From Puccinia triticina (taxonomy: Eukaryota; Basidiomycota; Pucciniomycetes; Pucciniales; Pucciniaceae), in NCBI RefSeq assembly GCF_026914185.1, contig NC_070572.1, forward strand, positions 1,922,001 to 1,986,000: a stretch of 64,000 nt of DNA. Direction: 5' to 3'. The notes under the pieces were generated by a model. It was not told the origin of the DNA and searched no databases. It saw only the letters and a list, made by a program, of their open reading frames with translations. Below are positions 10,064-21,474 of the stretch, one piece after another. A program made the position numbers and the translations under genes. Position 1 is the first letter of the stretch, and the number at the start of each line of letters is the position of its first letter.

Positions 10064-10527
10064 GATAGATCGTACCCGCCCCAACCCCACGACTATGCTC
10101 GGGGATCAGAGGCTTGGGCGGCCAGACCGCCGGTTGAGAGAGCACGTAGTCTCTGCAGAGGGTCGGTTCTTGCCCATAAGAGAGCGCATAGACTCACAAT
10201 GGCCAGTACCAGCCCTTGGGAGAGTCTATGTGCTCTCTTGGTCGCCGGTACCGGCCATTGAGAGTGTGTATGTGTCTCTTGATGGCCAGTACTGGCGATC
10301 TTGGCGTTTGCACCGACCTGGCCGAGCTCCTCACCCTCCTGGCGCAGCTTCTTCCCCGCCCATCCCTCCCCGGATCTGGCTCTCCCAATGGGAGCGGGTA
10401 CCTCCGGTACACCGCCCGAGTACCGCCGGTACCCGCCCAGGCGGTGCTAGGTGCGGTACCAGGTGTCCAATTTTGGTGAAAAAACTACCCGGTACCTGGA
10501 CCCGCCGCGGGTACCCGTGTGCCAATC
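10064..10527. mobile_element. GGTACC-rich palindromic element (copy D)
   Basis: Begins within the LINE at about 10064 and ends at ccaatctctag (10517-10527). The right third is dense in GGTACC and GGGTACCCG-like palindromes around a T-rich spacer (aattttggtgaaaaaac). The left two thirds hold imperfect inverted units based on ccagtac...ggccattgagagtgt. Shares ends with the copies near 21.4, 26.1, 33.9 and 63.3 kb. Left border is uncertain. Confidence 0.55.
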
Positions 10528-11340
10528 TCTAGAGTATCATCACTCAGGCCACCAAAGATAAAGCTTATGAAGAAGCAAAGGGTATCCATGATCACTTGAA
10601 GGGGTGAATTTCTCCAATCTCATTTCTTATTGCTCTCTCTTGCCCTGTAAAATGCTACAATCTAGGCAGAATTAACACACAAAAATACCTTTCTCCCTTT
10701 CCATGTAACTTTCCCCACTCATGAGACACAAAAAAGGAAATTTAAGTAGAATTTATACATGCAAAAATAGATATATGCAGGACTGCACCAGTACTGTATT
10801 GGAATTGTGATAAAATACATTCAAAACAGATACAATGTACTGCAGTTAACAATACAATACATTTGTATTGTATTTTATTTATTTACAAGGGGAAGCCCCC
10901 AAATTTGGGGTTCCAGGGGGTGTTAAAGTCATAGGGGTTTGTAAATCACAGCAAGGGAATAGCCCCCAAATTTGGGGTTACAGGGGGTGTGAAAGTCACA
11001 GGATGTGAAAGGCCCAAAAGGGAATGGGACAGAGCAAAGGAAATGACATAAAATTTTCAAACCCTTGATGATGCAATTTCAGGGTGACTGTGGATTCAGT
11101 CAAAGGAGAAACCAAATTTCAACTGAAAAATAGGTCAAAAAACAACATTTCAAGTGAAAACTGGGTGAAATAAGGGCATTTTATTTTGGGAAAAGACACA
11201 AAATTTGTTATTGAAAAAGTAGATATTTGGAAAAATGGTGATGAGAGATATCTACTCAAAAACTCTGAAAATGTGAGAGAAATTCCTTTTAAACAATTTT
11301 TGAAGTTTATTATGAAGGCTGGCCACTTTCAGGCTGTGGA
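10528..11340. other. Non-coding, with a 67-bp tandem duplication at 10894-11006
   Basis: AT-rich sequence with no supported frame. The block agcccccaaatttgggg starts at 10894 and again at 10961, giving a 67-bp direct duplication that contains the small palindrome cccccaaatttgggg. Confidence 0.6.
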
Positions 11341-11349
11341 ATCAATACC

Positions 11350-12330
11350 TTAGTAGTTTGGCTTGACTTGCTTCTTGACAATGCAAAACACAGGTTCATG
11401 AAGTACAATACCAAAATTACCAATTTTTTGACCTTGAGATTTATTGATTGTGAGGGAGGAGGCCGGATTGACAGGAAATTTCTTGTGTATGAGCTTGGAA
11501 GGCAGTCCAGACAGCTCCAGACTTATCTGGGTCAGATGTGAAAGGAATGTGACTCTGAGGGATGGGCACAGAATCATTAACTCTGTTACCTGATACAACT
11601 CTTGTGTAAATCACATTTGGGCCCAACCTGGTTCCATTACAAAGTCCTGTTGTCCAATCAAGGCTCCTAAGCATTATTATTAAGCAATTTGGTCACCTGT
11701 TGGGAGTTTGTAAACTCTTTGATCCACATTTGTAGCATTATCAGTAAGCCTTATTGAGTGATTTGGATTTATTTCAGATGGAACAAATTCAAACTGTTGC
11801 ATGAGAGGATATTAATGGTGAAGGATTGTTTAGATTCTTTGCATAAGTCCTGGAAGTAGATCTTGACCATGAACTCTGTGATTTTCATACTCATTTTCTG
11901 TGTCATATAAGTCCAGCTGTAAGAATTTGGGGAATTCCTGTGAAAGTGGAAGCAAACTTCCAATGTTATGGTGAATTGTACCCTTCACCTTGAATGTATG
12001 GATACCTTCACCTTGATTGTTGAGTGCATCTCTGGTTGAGGCATTGACTCCAAGAGATGTAAATGTGAAGTTGCTATTTATCAAGTGGATGGATAGAATG
12101 AGTTGATTTCCCTCAGGTATATTGGGTTGATATATAATTTTGAAGATCTGAAGCAATTCAGGGGGTGGGGGTGGTTTTTATGAAGTGATCCTGCCTTGGC
12201 GGCAGCAAAGTTAGGTTGTTTATCCTGTGAAGATTATGGCTTGACACTTCACACAACATCTCACTGCCCTCAAAGTTTCTGGCCTGAACCCAGGAGGCTC
12301 AGTCCAACACCATGCATTTGGTCGGTTTAC
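11350..12330 (-). pseudogene. Helitron Rep/helicase remnant, internally deleted
   Basis: Two pieces of a Helitron protein remain on the minus strand. The upstream piece (about 12330-11830) has a cysteine pair (CCVKC), a PPPPELL motif, then FTSLGV and IGSLLPLSQEFPKFLQLDLYDTENE, typical of the Helitron helicase-like N domain. The downstream piece (about 11674-11350) has LCNGTRL, VIYTRVVSG and FPVNPASSLTINKSQGQ with LHEPVF, the C-terminal end of the Pif1-type helicase. The Rep HUH nuclease motifs and most helicase motifs between them are missing, and frameshifts are present. It may be the relic of an autonomous element able to move the non-autonomous Helitrons at 30.7 and 36.8 kb; that link is inference. 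Confidence 0.7.
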
Positions 12331-13640
12331 ATCATTCTTGGAATATTTCCGAAGGAATGGTTACCTGTGAAATCATGCTCAACCAAATTTCCAGCAGGAG
12401 GATCATTTAAAAATCCTGCTCTTGAGATAAACTTGAATCAATTTGTTCCTGAATAAGGCCCAAATCAATTTCAGGCGGGTCATTCCAGTTTGTGGGTATT
12501 TGCACAGGGGATAGATTTGAAGAATATTCATAAGTTTGAAATGGACTCTGCATATTTCTTGGTGAAGCACTCTGGGAGTTGAGCAAGTTAAAAATAGACA
12601 ACCTGGAGGTGTGGTTGCCATGATTGCTATTTCCATGCTGGGATGGAGATTTGTGTGAGCTGTGTTCAGATTGGTTTTGTGGTTGAGGATTGAAATTGTA
12701 AGAAGATTCATGATTTAGATGATACTGTGTTTAGATTGGTTTTGTGTTTGACAATTTAAATTGTAAGGAGATTCATGATTTTGATGATACTGTGTATGCG
12801 GGGGTCTGTTGTCAATGTTGATGGAAATTTGGGGATGAAGACCACTCATGATTTGGATTATTTGATTGTTGAGTATGAGGAAAATCTTGAGGCTGATAAA
12901 TAGAATGTTGGTGCTCCTGCAACCAAGAAAAAGAACATGGGAATGTGAATATTGCTGGTAATGATGGGAGGGCGAGAATTGATGATAATGGGATTGTTGA
13001 GAATGAAGAGAGTGTGAAATTTGATGATGATGGGATTGTCAAGCATACATGATGAGAGGAATTATGCCGGTGTTATGATTGCTGAATTCATGCAGATCAA
13101 TCATCAGTTTAACATTGCTTGTTATAAATATGGGAAATCTTGTTAAACCACCTCTCTTTTGTTATTGTGAAAAAAAAATGAAGGGGAAGAAGATGCTGTA
13201 AAATAATGTTGTGTTTCTTTGAATGTAGCTTGCCGTTCCGCAGCATAAGCTCTTCTCAACTGTTCATTGGATTGTTGCATTTTTTCAATGAAAAATGCAA
13301 AGATTTGAGAATTGGAATGGGGAAGTTAATTGAGGTGTGGTGAGGGGGACAGTATGAGGTGTGATGATGAAGGGGAAAGTATACTAATCAAAGGCAATGG
13401 GTGGTGTCTGATGAGTGGATTGGATGAGGTAACTAACAGGACAATGTGTGGTTAATATATGTTCTGAGATGAAGGTGCAGACAGGAAAAATCCTCAGGGT
13501 TGATTTGTAGCCAATTCAGACCAAGCAGATTGCTTGAATAGAATTGCTTGTTGTGTGTAGCGGTGTTTGATGAAGCAGGTTGCTTCAACAGACTCAGTTG
13601 CTTGTATGTAGCCGAGTCCAATGAAGCAGATCTGTCATGG
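12331..13640. other. Unassigned sequence with small duplications
   Basis: Low-GC sequence, possibly Helitron flank. About 12670-12800 carries a ~70-bp direct duplication (agattggttttgtg...gatgatactgtg). Minus-strand frames here are short and show no motifs. Confidence 0.45.
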
Positions 13641-13680
13641 AAATGGATATACCCAACATCCCTCAGCGATTCCGTTGAAA

Positions 13681-13845
13681 GGAGTTGGTTACCCTGAACA
13701 GACTGGGCAAACCTGTTCCTAGAGTCTGATGAACGGAGTCAACACACCCCAGCGAGCCTGTTGGAAGGAGTTGGTTACCCTGAACGGACTGGGTGACACG
13801 TTCCTAGAGTACGATGAACGGAGTCAACACACCCCAGCAAGTCCG
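13681..13845. repeat. 86-bp tandem duplication
   Basis: ggagttggttaccctgaac starts at 13681 and 13767; the two units share most bases through caacacaccccagc. The flanks repeat cagcgattccgttgaa at about 13664 and 13847. Confidence 0.85.
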
Positions 13846-14037
13846 TTCAGCGATTCCGTTGAAGGGAGTGTCAGTTTACATGTGTATCAGTCCGTTCCCA
13901 CTTCCAGCAGCTCACTGCTTGGACGGAATTCCGTTCAAACTTGATCAAGCAGTCTGGTTCAAACCAAACTGCTATGGTGATGTCTCACCCAAATCTGCAT
14001 GAACAGGCTTGAACGGACTCAGTACAAAAAGAGCATT

Positions 14038-14123
14038 GACGCCGGCGTTACTCGCATGACAGAAATTTGTACAGGATACCGACGCCGGCGTTACTTGCAT
14101 GACAGATAATTGTACTGGTTTGT
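14038..14123. repeat. 43-bp tandem duplication
   Basis: Two units starting gacgccggcgttact at 14038 and 14081. The core gccggcg is a small palindrome. Confidence 0.85.
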
Positions 14124-14267
14124 TTGGCCCCCAGAGGCAATTTCTTTAGTTATATGTAGATTTATTTTTTAAAGTGTAATTGGAAAACAGATACAACACA
14201 TTTCTTAAAGATAGTATGTATCTGTAAACCAACACACAGAATTATTGGGCAAGACATACTGTATTTA

Positions 14268-15613
14268 TGGTGTTCAAAGTTGTCAGCCGGGCTACTATAA
14301 TAAGTTAGATCCCGGCCAACTATTCTAGTATATGAAGTAGCGGCGCAAAGGGCTGCTAAAGATAAGATAGAAAATACATTCTTTTACTAGTAGTAGCGGC
14401 GCAGAGCGCTGCGCACAAGGTCAAAAAAAGATATTCATTATTGAACAGTACTTGCGGCGCAGAGCGCCATACATAAAAAATAGGCAAATATAGCTTCCCT
14501 CAAACCCTAGACCAAGTCAAGAGGCAAATAGTAGAACTCCAGCCCTAGGAAACGGCAGGAGAACTGACAATGAATTGGTTAAGAACCCGCTCTCAAGCTA
14601 AGAGAACGGGTCACAAGACATTCTCCAGTTCTATTGAACTAGGAGAGTGACAACAGAAAGATCAATTGGAAACGGCCAGAGGAGCATAGCAGTGAAATAA
14701 ACTACTGATCCTCCCCCGGCCGTAGACAAATAGTCAAGAAAAGACCTGGTGAACTACTACCCTCCCTCGGATTGAGGAAGAGGGAACTACAGCACCAAAG
14801 ATGTCTGACAGGAGCAATGTGAATAAGTAGAATTCACAAACGCTCCTGCCCACGCACTATCCCTCCGGCCAAAAAGCCGAAGAGAGAACACTAACAAGCT
14901 ACAACCCCACCGGTTGTAGCTCAAGCATATAACCAGGGACCTTTGAGCAAGTAAAGGCCCCTCAGATACATTTATAACCACCTCAAAGCCTTGCCAGTCT
15001 AGCCCTCTTCTAATCAACCTGTGCGCTAGCCTGACCTTGCCTTGACTTCGGTTTCCTTTGGATCAATTGTTTTTTTTTTGCCGCAGACTTCCCTTTAAAA
15101 GTAAGTCTGCGTTTTTTTTTCTTTCTATTGGGATTATCATCCCTATCTATATCCTGGGAGCAATTTATTGCGCAACGACCCCCTTTTCAAGGGCCCCAGA
15201 AGTCACAGGCTACAACAACCCCTGCGCATCTCGTGCGCAGGCCCTGTAAGAACCGCAGAGGGCACTAAACCACCCCAGGCGCCCCTGGCCCCTCCGTTAA
15301 CCCCTTTTTTGGGTCTATTAGAATTAACTGCTCTCAGTTATTTCGCACTTTTACCGCGCATTTGCTGCGCGCTCCATTGCACCGTGCACAGTCACTGGGG
15401 TAGCTAGAGGAGTACATGCACCCTTGGCATCACCGTGCCTGACAAAAGTTGGTTTGCATAATTTTATGCATGCATAAATCATAAAATCATAAAAATATTT
15501 TGATGAGGAAATTTTATATCACATAATCAGACAGTCATATCCTCTGCAAAAAAGATTTTCTGATTTTATGACTTATACATGCGTAAAATTATGCAAACCA
15601 ACTTTGAACACCA
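14268..15613. mobile_element. MITE (GTGTTCAAAGTTG family) split by a solo LTR
   Basis: Left end TGGTGTTCAAAGT at 14268 and right end ACTTTGAACACCA at 15613 are inverted repeats, with TA on both sides. After removing the LTR and one copy of its 5-bp target duplication the inverted repeat extends through tggtttgcataatttta...gcatg, about 38 bp per arm. No coding capacity. Related copies lie at 35830-36027 and near 40120. Confidence 0.85.
14281..15444. mobile_element. Solo LTR with 5-bp target duplication AAAGT
   Basis: 1164 bp starting TGTCAGCC and ending GCCTGACA, flanked by AAAGT at 14276-14280 and 15445-15449. Three ~60-bp units around gcggcgcagagcgc lie at 14338-14475. A short hairpin (gcagacttccctttaaaagtaagtctgc) with T tracts lies near 15084-15112. 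No internal gag/pol, so it is the product of LTR-LTR recombination. Confidence 0.9.
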
Positions 15614-16068
15614 TAATTGTATTGTACATTTATCAGCATTGGTCAACAGTACGCCTTGACAAAGGCTTGTGTAGTTCTTGCATGGCAACTGCTTGACTTT
15701 TTCTTGCAGCAATAATACCTGTCAAATAAACCATATCAAAGACGCTTGACTGATGATCAGTAAACCAGAGAGGGGCAAAGCCCACCTTGATAATAAAACC
15801 AACATCACTGTGGGCAAAATGTTGGACAGAAAGTTTGAATCAGATATACATCCAAGTTTTTCTAGGAAAAACTGACAAACAGGCACAAAACACATCTGAT
15901 ACAAAGAAGGATAAATTTATGATTCACTCCTTTTCACAAAGACTTCATGTCGCCCAAAACCCTCCCAAGACCTGTTTTGATAAAAATATTCTTTGCTTTA
16001 CAAAAAAAAGAGATAAACCAATGACAGGAGAGAGAGAGAACGGAGACTTTCATGACGATAAGGATTGC
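15614..16068. other. 3' flank of the sugar transporter gene
   Basis: No gene seen. Probably holds the transporter's 3' untranslated region and polyadenylation region (minus strand). Confidence 0.5.
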
Positions 16069-18653
16069 TTATGGATCAGCCGACCCAGTTTCCAACAAAA
16101 CAAACCAGAAACCAATGATGCAACTCCGCCCAACCTGTTTCCCGTCCAAAACAAAAAGCAACAGGGGGAGAAAGAGTGAGCAGAGAAGCGCCGAGGAAAA
16201 GGGAGAATGGGTAGCGGACCTAAAGATTATCCCGATCTCGCTGACCCCGCGTGTCTTCGGAGTGGAGGAGGAGGGAGGCTGGTCGGACTCGAGGAGCTTG
16301 AACAAGACCGAGGAGAGGCAGGAGATCAGGAACTGGGGCAGAACGATGAAGACGTTGTGGATCCCAAGCACCGTGCCGGCCAGCTGACTCCCTTCATCCT
16401 CTCTCTCGACTCCCCCATCAAGGCACTCGTCCTCCATCACTCCTTCTTCTTCTGATTCTTCCGACTTACGCGCATGGCTCATCGGCTTCGTGCCCGCATT
16501 GCTGTCCGGAGCCGAGGATGACCGTACTGGGTCTTCTGACATCGGCTTCAGTGGTATGCTCGAAGAGTGATGTCCAGAAGATACAATCTGGTCTCGCGGG
16601 GAAACTGGTTGCTGATCGGTATCTGGTAACAACCTGAATCCATTCCCGGCTGGAGTTGCCAATTCTGCCTTGTGTAGTAACGATTCTCCCAACTGAGATC
16701 GTAAGAAGCCACAAAACATTGTCAGAAAAGCTCCCCCGGGAAAAGAGATGTGTTGAGGATTGAGGACACTGACAAGTGTAAAGGGGACCCAACAAGTGAT
16801 AGCCCAAGGAATTCCACAAGCGCCGATCAAGCCGATCGATAGGGCCACGCTGTCTTCGCAGAAAGGACTGATGAGGAGCATGAAGCCGAAGCAGATCTGG
16901 CCACCGCCCCACAGATCGATCAAGGTTTTGCCGCCGTCGCTTGTCCGGCCATACTGCTTATCTCTGAAGGCGGAGACGATCCGGGGGATGAACAGCCACC
17001 CAAGGAGGGAGAGGACGGCCTGGACGAGCAGCCCGATGGTCCCGATCCGCGTCGCCTTCTCCTCATCCGGCCCCGTCGCCCCGCTCCTCCGCGTCCAGGT
17101 CTCGCCAATCCACGTCGTCGAATAAAACATCACCGGGAACCAGCCCAGCCATGCCCACAGTTGGATCCAGCATATCGGCTTCACAATCGTCCCGTCCAGC
17201 GCCCGCCACGCCTCCCAGAACCTCCTCAAAGTCGCCGTGATCACCATCGAAGACCGCCCCCTCCCGCCGCCATCATCCGCCACAAAACGCGCCTCATGGA
17301 CAGTCAAACACATCGCCAAATGGGACACCAAAAAGATCGGGCCGCCGATAAAGCTGATCATCTTGAGTTGGCTACTCGAGACACCGAACAGGCTCGGCAG
17401 GTCGACTAGGGAGATCAGCATCGTCAGGATCGCCGAAACTCCGCTGAACCGTGACGCGTAGGCGTTCGCTAATTGCTGCTCCAGAGAGGGCAAGACATCT
17501 ATGATCAAACATTTGTTCGACACCGTCACTATATTGATCGAGATGTCCCTTGCAGGAAGCCGTCACCCGGGGGTCAGTCATCATCAGGCTCCTAGACAAA
17601 AAAACACACACACACTCCGCTTACAGAGCATAGAAAGCAATCACAGCTAGCAGTGCGGACAAGCTTTGATGCTTTGTCGACAAGTGAAGACAAGTATTAT
17701 ATGTGAGAAGGGCACTCAATCCCTCAGAAGATGAGAAGCGTTGCTGGGCAGGCGGTTTCACTCACGGCTGGGGTACCTGTATGAATGATCAACGCGGCCA
17801 ATTCCTTGCACCAAGCAAACGTAAACAAAGATACCAGGACGCACAGACCTTGAGAACACAAGTGCTGCGTCAGCATCTGAATTTCTTTTCTTCCTTTCGT
17901 TTTCTCTTTTGATCTCTTTCTTAGCTGAAACGGGGTTGAAGCCACACCTCCGTAGATTACGAACGGTCTCCTCCTCCCTAGGCGGTGTGGATTTCGGTCT
18001 CCATACAAACCTGTCATTCTCCAATTCCATCCAAAAACAAAAAACACGCATGAAAATTGATAGGTTAGATACTCACTATAACAACAGACGTCTTACCGAC
18101 TATAGGCTGTGTAAATAAACCTGTCATCCAAACATGATTTCACCGAAACAGCAGCGGGTAAAAAAAGCCAGGAATTGGTTTATATTTCTTGGATGAAAAT
18201 CACCAGGAGAGAGGTTCGTACCACTCAGCGGGCCAGCCATCAAGACCAGGGCTACCTGACTCTTCGAGATCCCTAATGATAGAAGATAGGGCGAGGCTTG
18301 GCTCATTTCGGCTGACCTGTTTCAGCACAGATGAAGCAAAAGGACTCCATCATCAGATATGTTGTGGACAAACGCCGTGTTCGAAAAATCCAGCATGCAT
18401 TCGGGAAAATGATGCGGAAAAAAATATATCTCAGACCAATCGTGGCATACAATTGGCGCGCCGCGGGGGAAGGAAGAAGACTTGCCACACGAATTGAGTT
18501 CCAAAAGACGAGATGGTTAAGAAAGTCATCCGCTTCCACGTTTTACTTCCTGCAAATTTCCATACATGCAGTTTCAGCATCCATCCAGAACACAAGAAAG
18601 CGGGGGGTCCTACCATCGACATGGGGCCCCGATGCGCCTGATCCTGAAGACAT
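16069..18653 (-). CDS. Sucrose/alpha-glucoside H+ symporter, SUT type (MFS/GPH)
   Basis: Eight exons on the minus strand: 18653-18614, 18549-18486, 18316-18222, 18120-18097, 18010-17948, 17848-17766, 17671-17625, 17548-16069. All junctions keep phase, giving 631 aa. Family marks in order: TFLTISSFGTQFVW (TM1), SPYLLSLGISKS, AGPLSGLFTQPIVG, the MFS loop GRRRPF (about residue 87), a TM with AWCKELA, LDISINIV, IDVLPSLEQQLANA, WFPVMFYSTTWIGE, and AGTVLGIHNVFIVLPQF. A long acidic/serine loop precedes the last helices. Intron 2 is GC-AG (GCAAGT). A 75-base in-frame segment around 16690-16770 could be one more intron, and the C-terminal 60 residues are less family-like. An upstream in-frame ATG at 18857 would add 68 residues and overlap rad1 exon 1; the inner start is preferred. 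Expected role: plasma-membrane sugar uptake. Confidence 0.9.
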
Positions 18654-18781
18654 GTTCCCGATGGAAGAGCGTGGCAGTGTGGGGGAGGTGGCTGTATGCT
18701 GGTGGGTGGCTTGGATGACGTCATCGGCTGGGGCGGGGTTGGGCGTGGCGGGCCGAAGACAGGCGGGCGGCAACCACGAGG
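18654..18781. promoter_or_regulatory. Shared divergent promoter of transporter and rad1
   Basis: About 128 bp separate the inferred start codons of two genes transcribed away from each other. GC-rich, no obvious TATA box. If the transporter starts at 18857 instead, this interval is coding and the two genes overlap. Confidence 0.5.
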
Positions 18782-20540
18782 ATGGACGGCGAGGGCACCC
18801 AGGGGGAACGGCTCCACTCGCAAGTTGGGTCACCCTCGGCCGTCGAAAGGCATCCATCCACTGACATTCTCTCGCCCAGGTGTTCTGCTGCTATGCGCCC
18901 GACTTGAGGCCGCTGGCCATCTTGCTCTCCACCGTCCATTTCTCGGCCCGGGCGATCATCCAAATCTCCCATTCAGCAATCCACGTCGAGGTCGAGATCG
19001 GCAAGATCCTGCAAGGTCGAGTACCGCACCAAGCATGGCTGATATCTGACAACCGAGCCGCAACTGACGATGGTGTGACCTCTAGCGCACGCGTATCTCG
19101 ACAAGACGTCGTTCACGGATTGGCACTTCAACCCGCCGGTGATCCCGAACAGTCAGAAGGAGCGGGCGAATGACTCGGATGACGAAGAAGGGGGGTCGGA
19201 GGATGAGGAGGGCGTGGCGGACGTCCGGTTCGAGGTCTCGATGAGCTCGCTCATCGAGTGTCTCAACGTCTTCGGCACCGCCACCTCCCAGAAAACCTAC
19301 ACCAAGCACTTCGTCGACAGTCCCGGGCCCGACGGTCTCCCCGCCAAAAGAAGGTTCGATGACGACAGCCATAAGGGTGGCAAGGCTAGGAAACTTCCGA
19401 CTAGCGCCGTGAGGATCTCTTATGACGGCGAAGGACACCCTTTGGTTTTACTGTATGTGTCGTGATTCTCTCTGATCCCGCGTCCACAAGAGCGGGCGAG
19501 CCACAGCCATTGATGATCGGTATACTTCTGCTTCCCTTTCCTTCAATACACACGGGTGAAGACAGCATAGAAGACAGTGGGGTGGTGACGAGATGTTCCC
19601 TAATGACTTACGAAGCTGACGAACTAGCCCAAATAGACTTTCCTGTCGAGCGCCAAATGGTCCATCTCATCATGAAGGTACAATGTGTTCCTATTCTCGC
19701 ACACTGGGACGTAGTCATCTGATTCCATTTTTTTTCTACATATTTACCAACAAACATTTATCTAGAGCGATTGGCTCAAATCAGCATTCTCACAGTTTGA
19801 CGAGAAGAGTGGCACTGAGATCACGTTTATGTTCACGCCCTCCCCGACGACGGGCTCGCCCTCCTCCCCGGCGAACATCCACAACAGACGGCGCGGTGTT
19901 GGGGATCGGGGCCGGACAGACCCGATGGCCCATCGGCCGACGTTCCGGATCGAGGTCGATGGCGAGCTGGGCTGCTATACAATCGACTTCCCCAACGACA
20001 AAGACGTCTTGGATAGCTTCATGTGTAAGATTCCTGAGGGCTTGGATCCGGAGGACTTGCACCATTTGGGCTTCGTTCGAAACTCGTTTGTTGCTTCCGC
20101 TCTCCTCGTTCTCTCTTGCTTATCTCGTTCCAACCAGAATTCGATGTTTGATCCTGTTCTCCTATTCTCCGGTGACAGATATAAGTTGTCGCATATTCTG
20201 AAAATCAAAAAGGCTCTAGATGTTTCAAGCAAAACCGTCAGTTCTTTTTTCTCATCTGAACCTCCAAACCGAAATCCGCTGCGGACGAACTGACGAAAAA
20301 CTACTCAAACTGTGGGATGGTTATTGATGGCCGTTCTCCAGTCAATGCGGGTTGATGACACGGGGTTGCTGAGTCTCCAACTGCTGATTCCTCTCGACGA
20401 AACTCTGACAATGAAGCGGAAATGCGGCTATGTCGAGTTCATGGTCAGTCTCTCTTTCATACTGCCTTTTTTCTATTGAGGTGGCTTGCATTGATTGGCC
20501 CTTTTCTTCTCTCAAGTGCGTTCCAATGGAGGACGGATAA
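18782..20540 (+). CDS. rad1: DNA damage checkpoint clamp subunit Rad1 (9-1-1 complex)
   Basis: Eight exons: 18782-18823, 18880-19015, 19086-19452, 19566-19677, 19766-20085, 20179-20236, 20342-20443, 20517-20540; phases agree throughout and give 386 aa. Conserved blocks match Rad1 clamp proteins: DLRPLAILLSTVHFS, FEVSMSSLIECLNVFG, RISYDGEGHPLVLL, DFPVERQMV, SDWLKSAF then SGTEITFMF, CYTIDFPNDKD, YKLSHILKIKKAL, MRVDDTGLLSLQLLIP and a CGYVEF end. Two low-complexity insertions (acidic, about residues 80-95; Ser/Pro/Arg, about 240-265) make it longer than animal RAD1 (about 280 aa). Rad1 forms a PCNA-like ring with Rad9 and Hus1 loaded at damaged DNA. The last exon encodes only seven residues. Intron 1 is 56 bases with a clear CTGAC branch site. 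Divergently arranged with the sugar transporter. Confidence 0.93.
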
Positions 20541-21120
20541 ACAAACCCCTTTTTCTCTCTTGCTTGTATGCATGTAAGTCTACATTGTCTTAGCACAGGT
20601 TGGAAATTACAGCTCGGTTTTACTTCATTATCACATCAAAGTCAAAATGTACACATTTACCCACCTAAAAGTAACATTGAACTTTGTGAGATTACCCGCT
20701 CTTCCTACTCTAAAGAGTGGCTCAATATGTGGGGCCTGGGCCAGCCTGGATTAAGCTTAGAAGGCAATGGCCAATGTGTCTGCTTGAATGTGAAAGAAGA
20801 GAAAGTGGGACAGCAGGAAGATTGGTGTTGAGTTTTCAGTTTTCAGTTTCATCTTGTTTTGTGCTTCCAATCATTTCAATTGTCTTTCACAATCTATGAC
20901 ACTGTTTTAGGTAGATCACCTAGTCAAACAGGTGGGCGTAAAAGGTCTTTTCCTCATCCTTCCACGCACATACTCAACACTTGCCATCTGGTTAGATACT
21001 TTTGTTATATCATTCCTAATGTCTCTTTTCTCTCCTCTTCTATCAGACTGACCTTGACATTCTTCTCTTTACATCTTGCAATGAACTTGTGATTCCACAC
21101 ACATACTCACTTGCTGTCCC
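20541..21120. other. 3' flank of rad1
   Basis: AT-rich sequence with several possible polyadenylation regions; no coding motif seen. Confidence 0.5.
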
Positions 21121-21474
21121 TTGTACACCACTCTCTTGATGGCGCAGACCACACAACCCTCTTGATGACCAGCGCAGACTGGTTGCCCAGAGTGTACACA
21201 ACCCTCACAATTACTGGTCTGCACCAGTCACTGAGAAGGGTACATACGCTCTGAATGACCGGTCTGCACTGTTCATTGAGCGTGTATGTATGTACACTAC
21301 CCCCAAAGCCAGCAAGCCGCTATGTATTGGGGGGTATCCGTGGTACCCACCGGAAGTACCGCCAGTACCCACTGGCGGGTGCCATGTCCGGGTCTGGGTG
21401 CAAAATTGGAAAAACGTTTGGGGGGGTACCTGCACCTGTTGTGCGTACCCGGGTCCAGATGGCCATCTCTAGCA
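21120..21474. mobile_element. GGTACC-rich element (copy E)
   Basis: Left part has imperfect palindromic units (gaccagcgcagactggt, gaccggtctgcactg). The right part has ggggtatccgtggtacccacc, a T/A spacer (gcaaaattggaaaaacg), gggtacctgcacc and the terminus gatggccatctctag ending at about 21474. Left border unclear. Confidence 0.55.

Noticed and set aside
9876..10532. 218-codon plus-strand frame
   Set aside because: Joins the tail of the LINE relic to the GGTACC element; the second half is repeat translated.
17724..18047. Frames of 97-107 codons on the minus strand as separate genes
   Set aside because: They are exons and introns of the sugar transporter read through without splicing.
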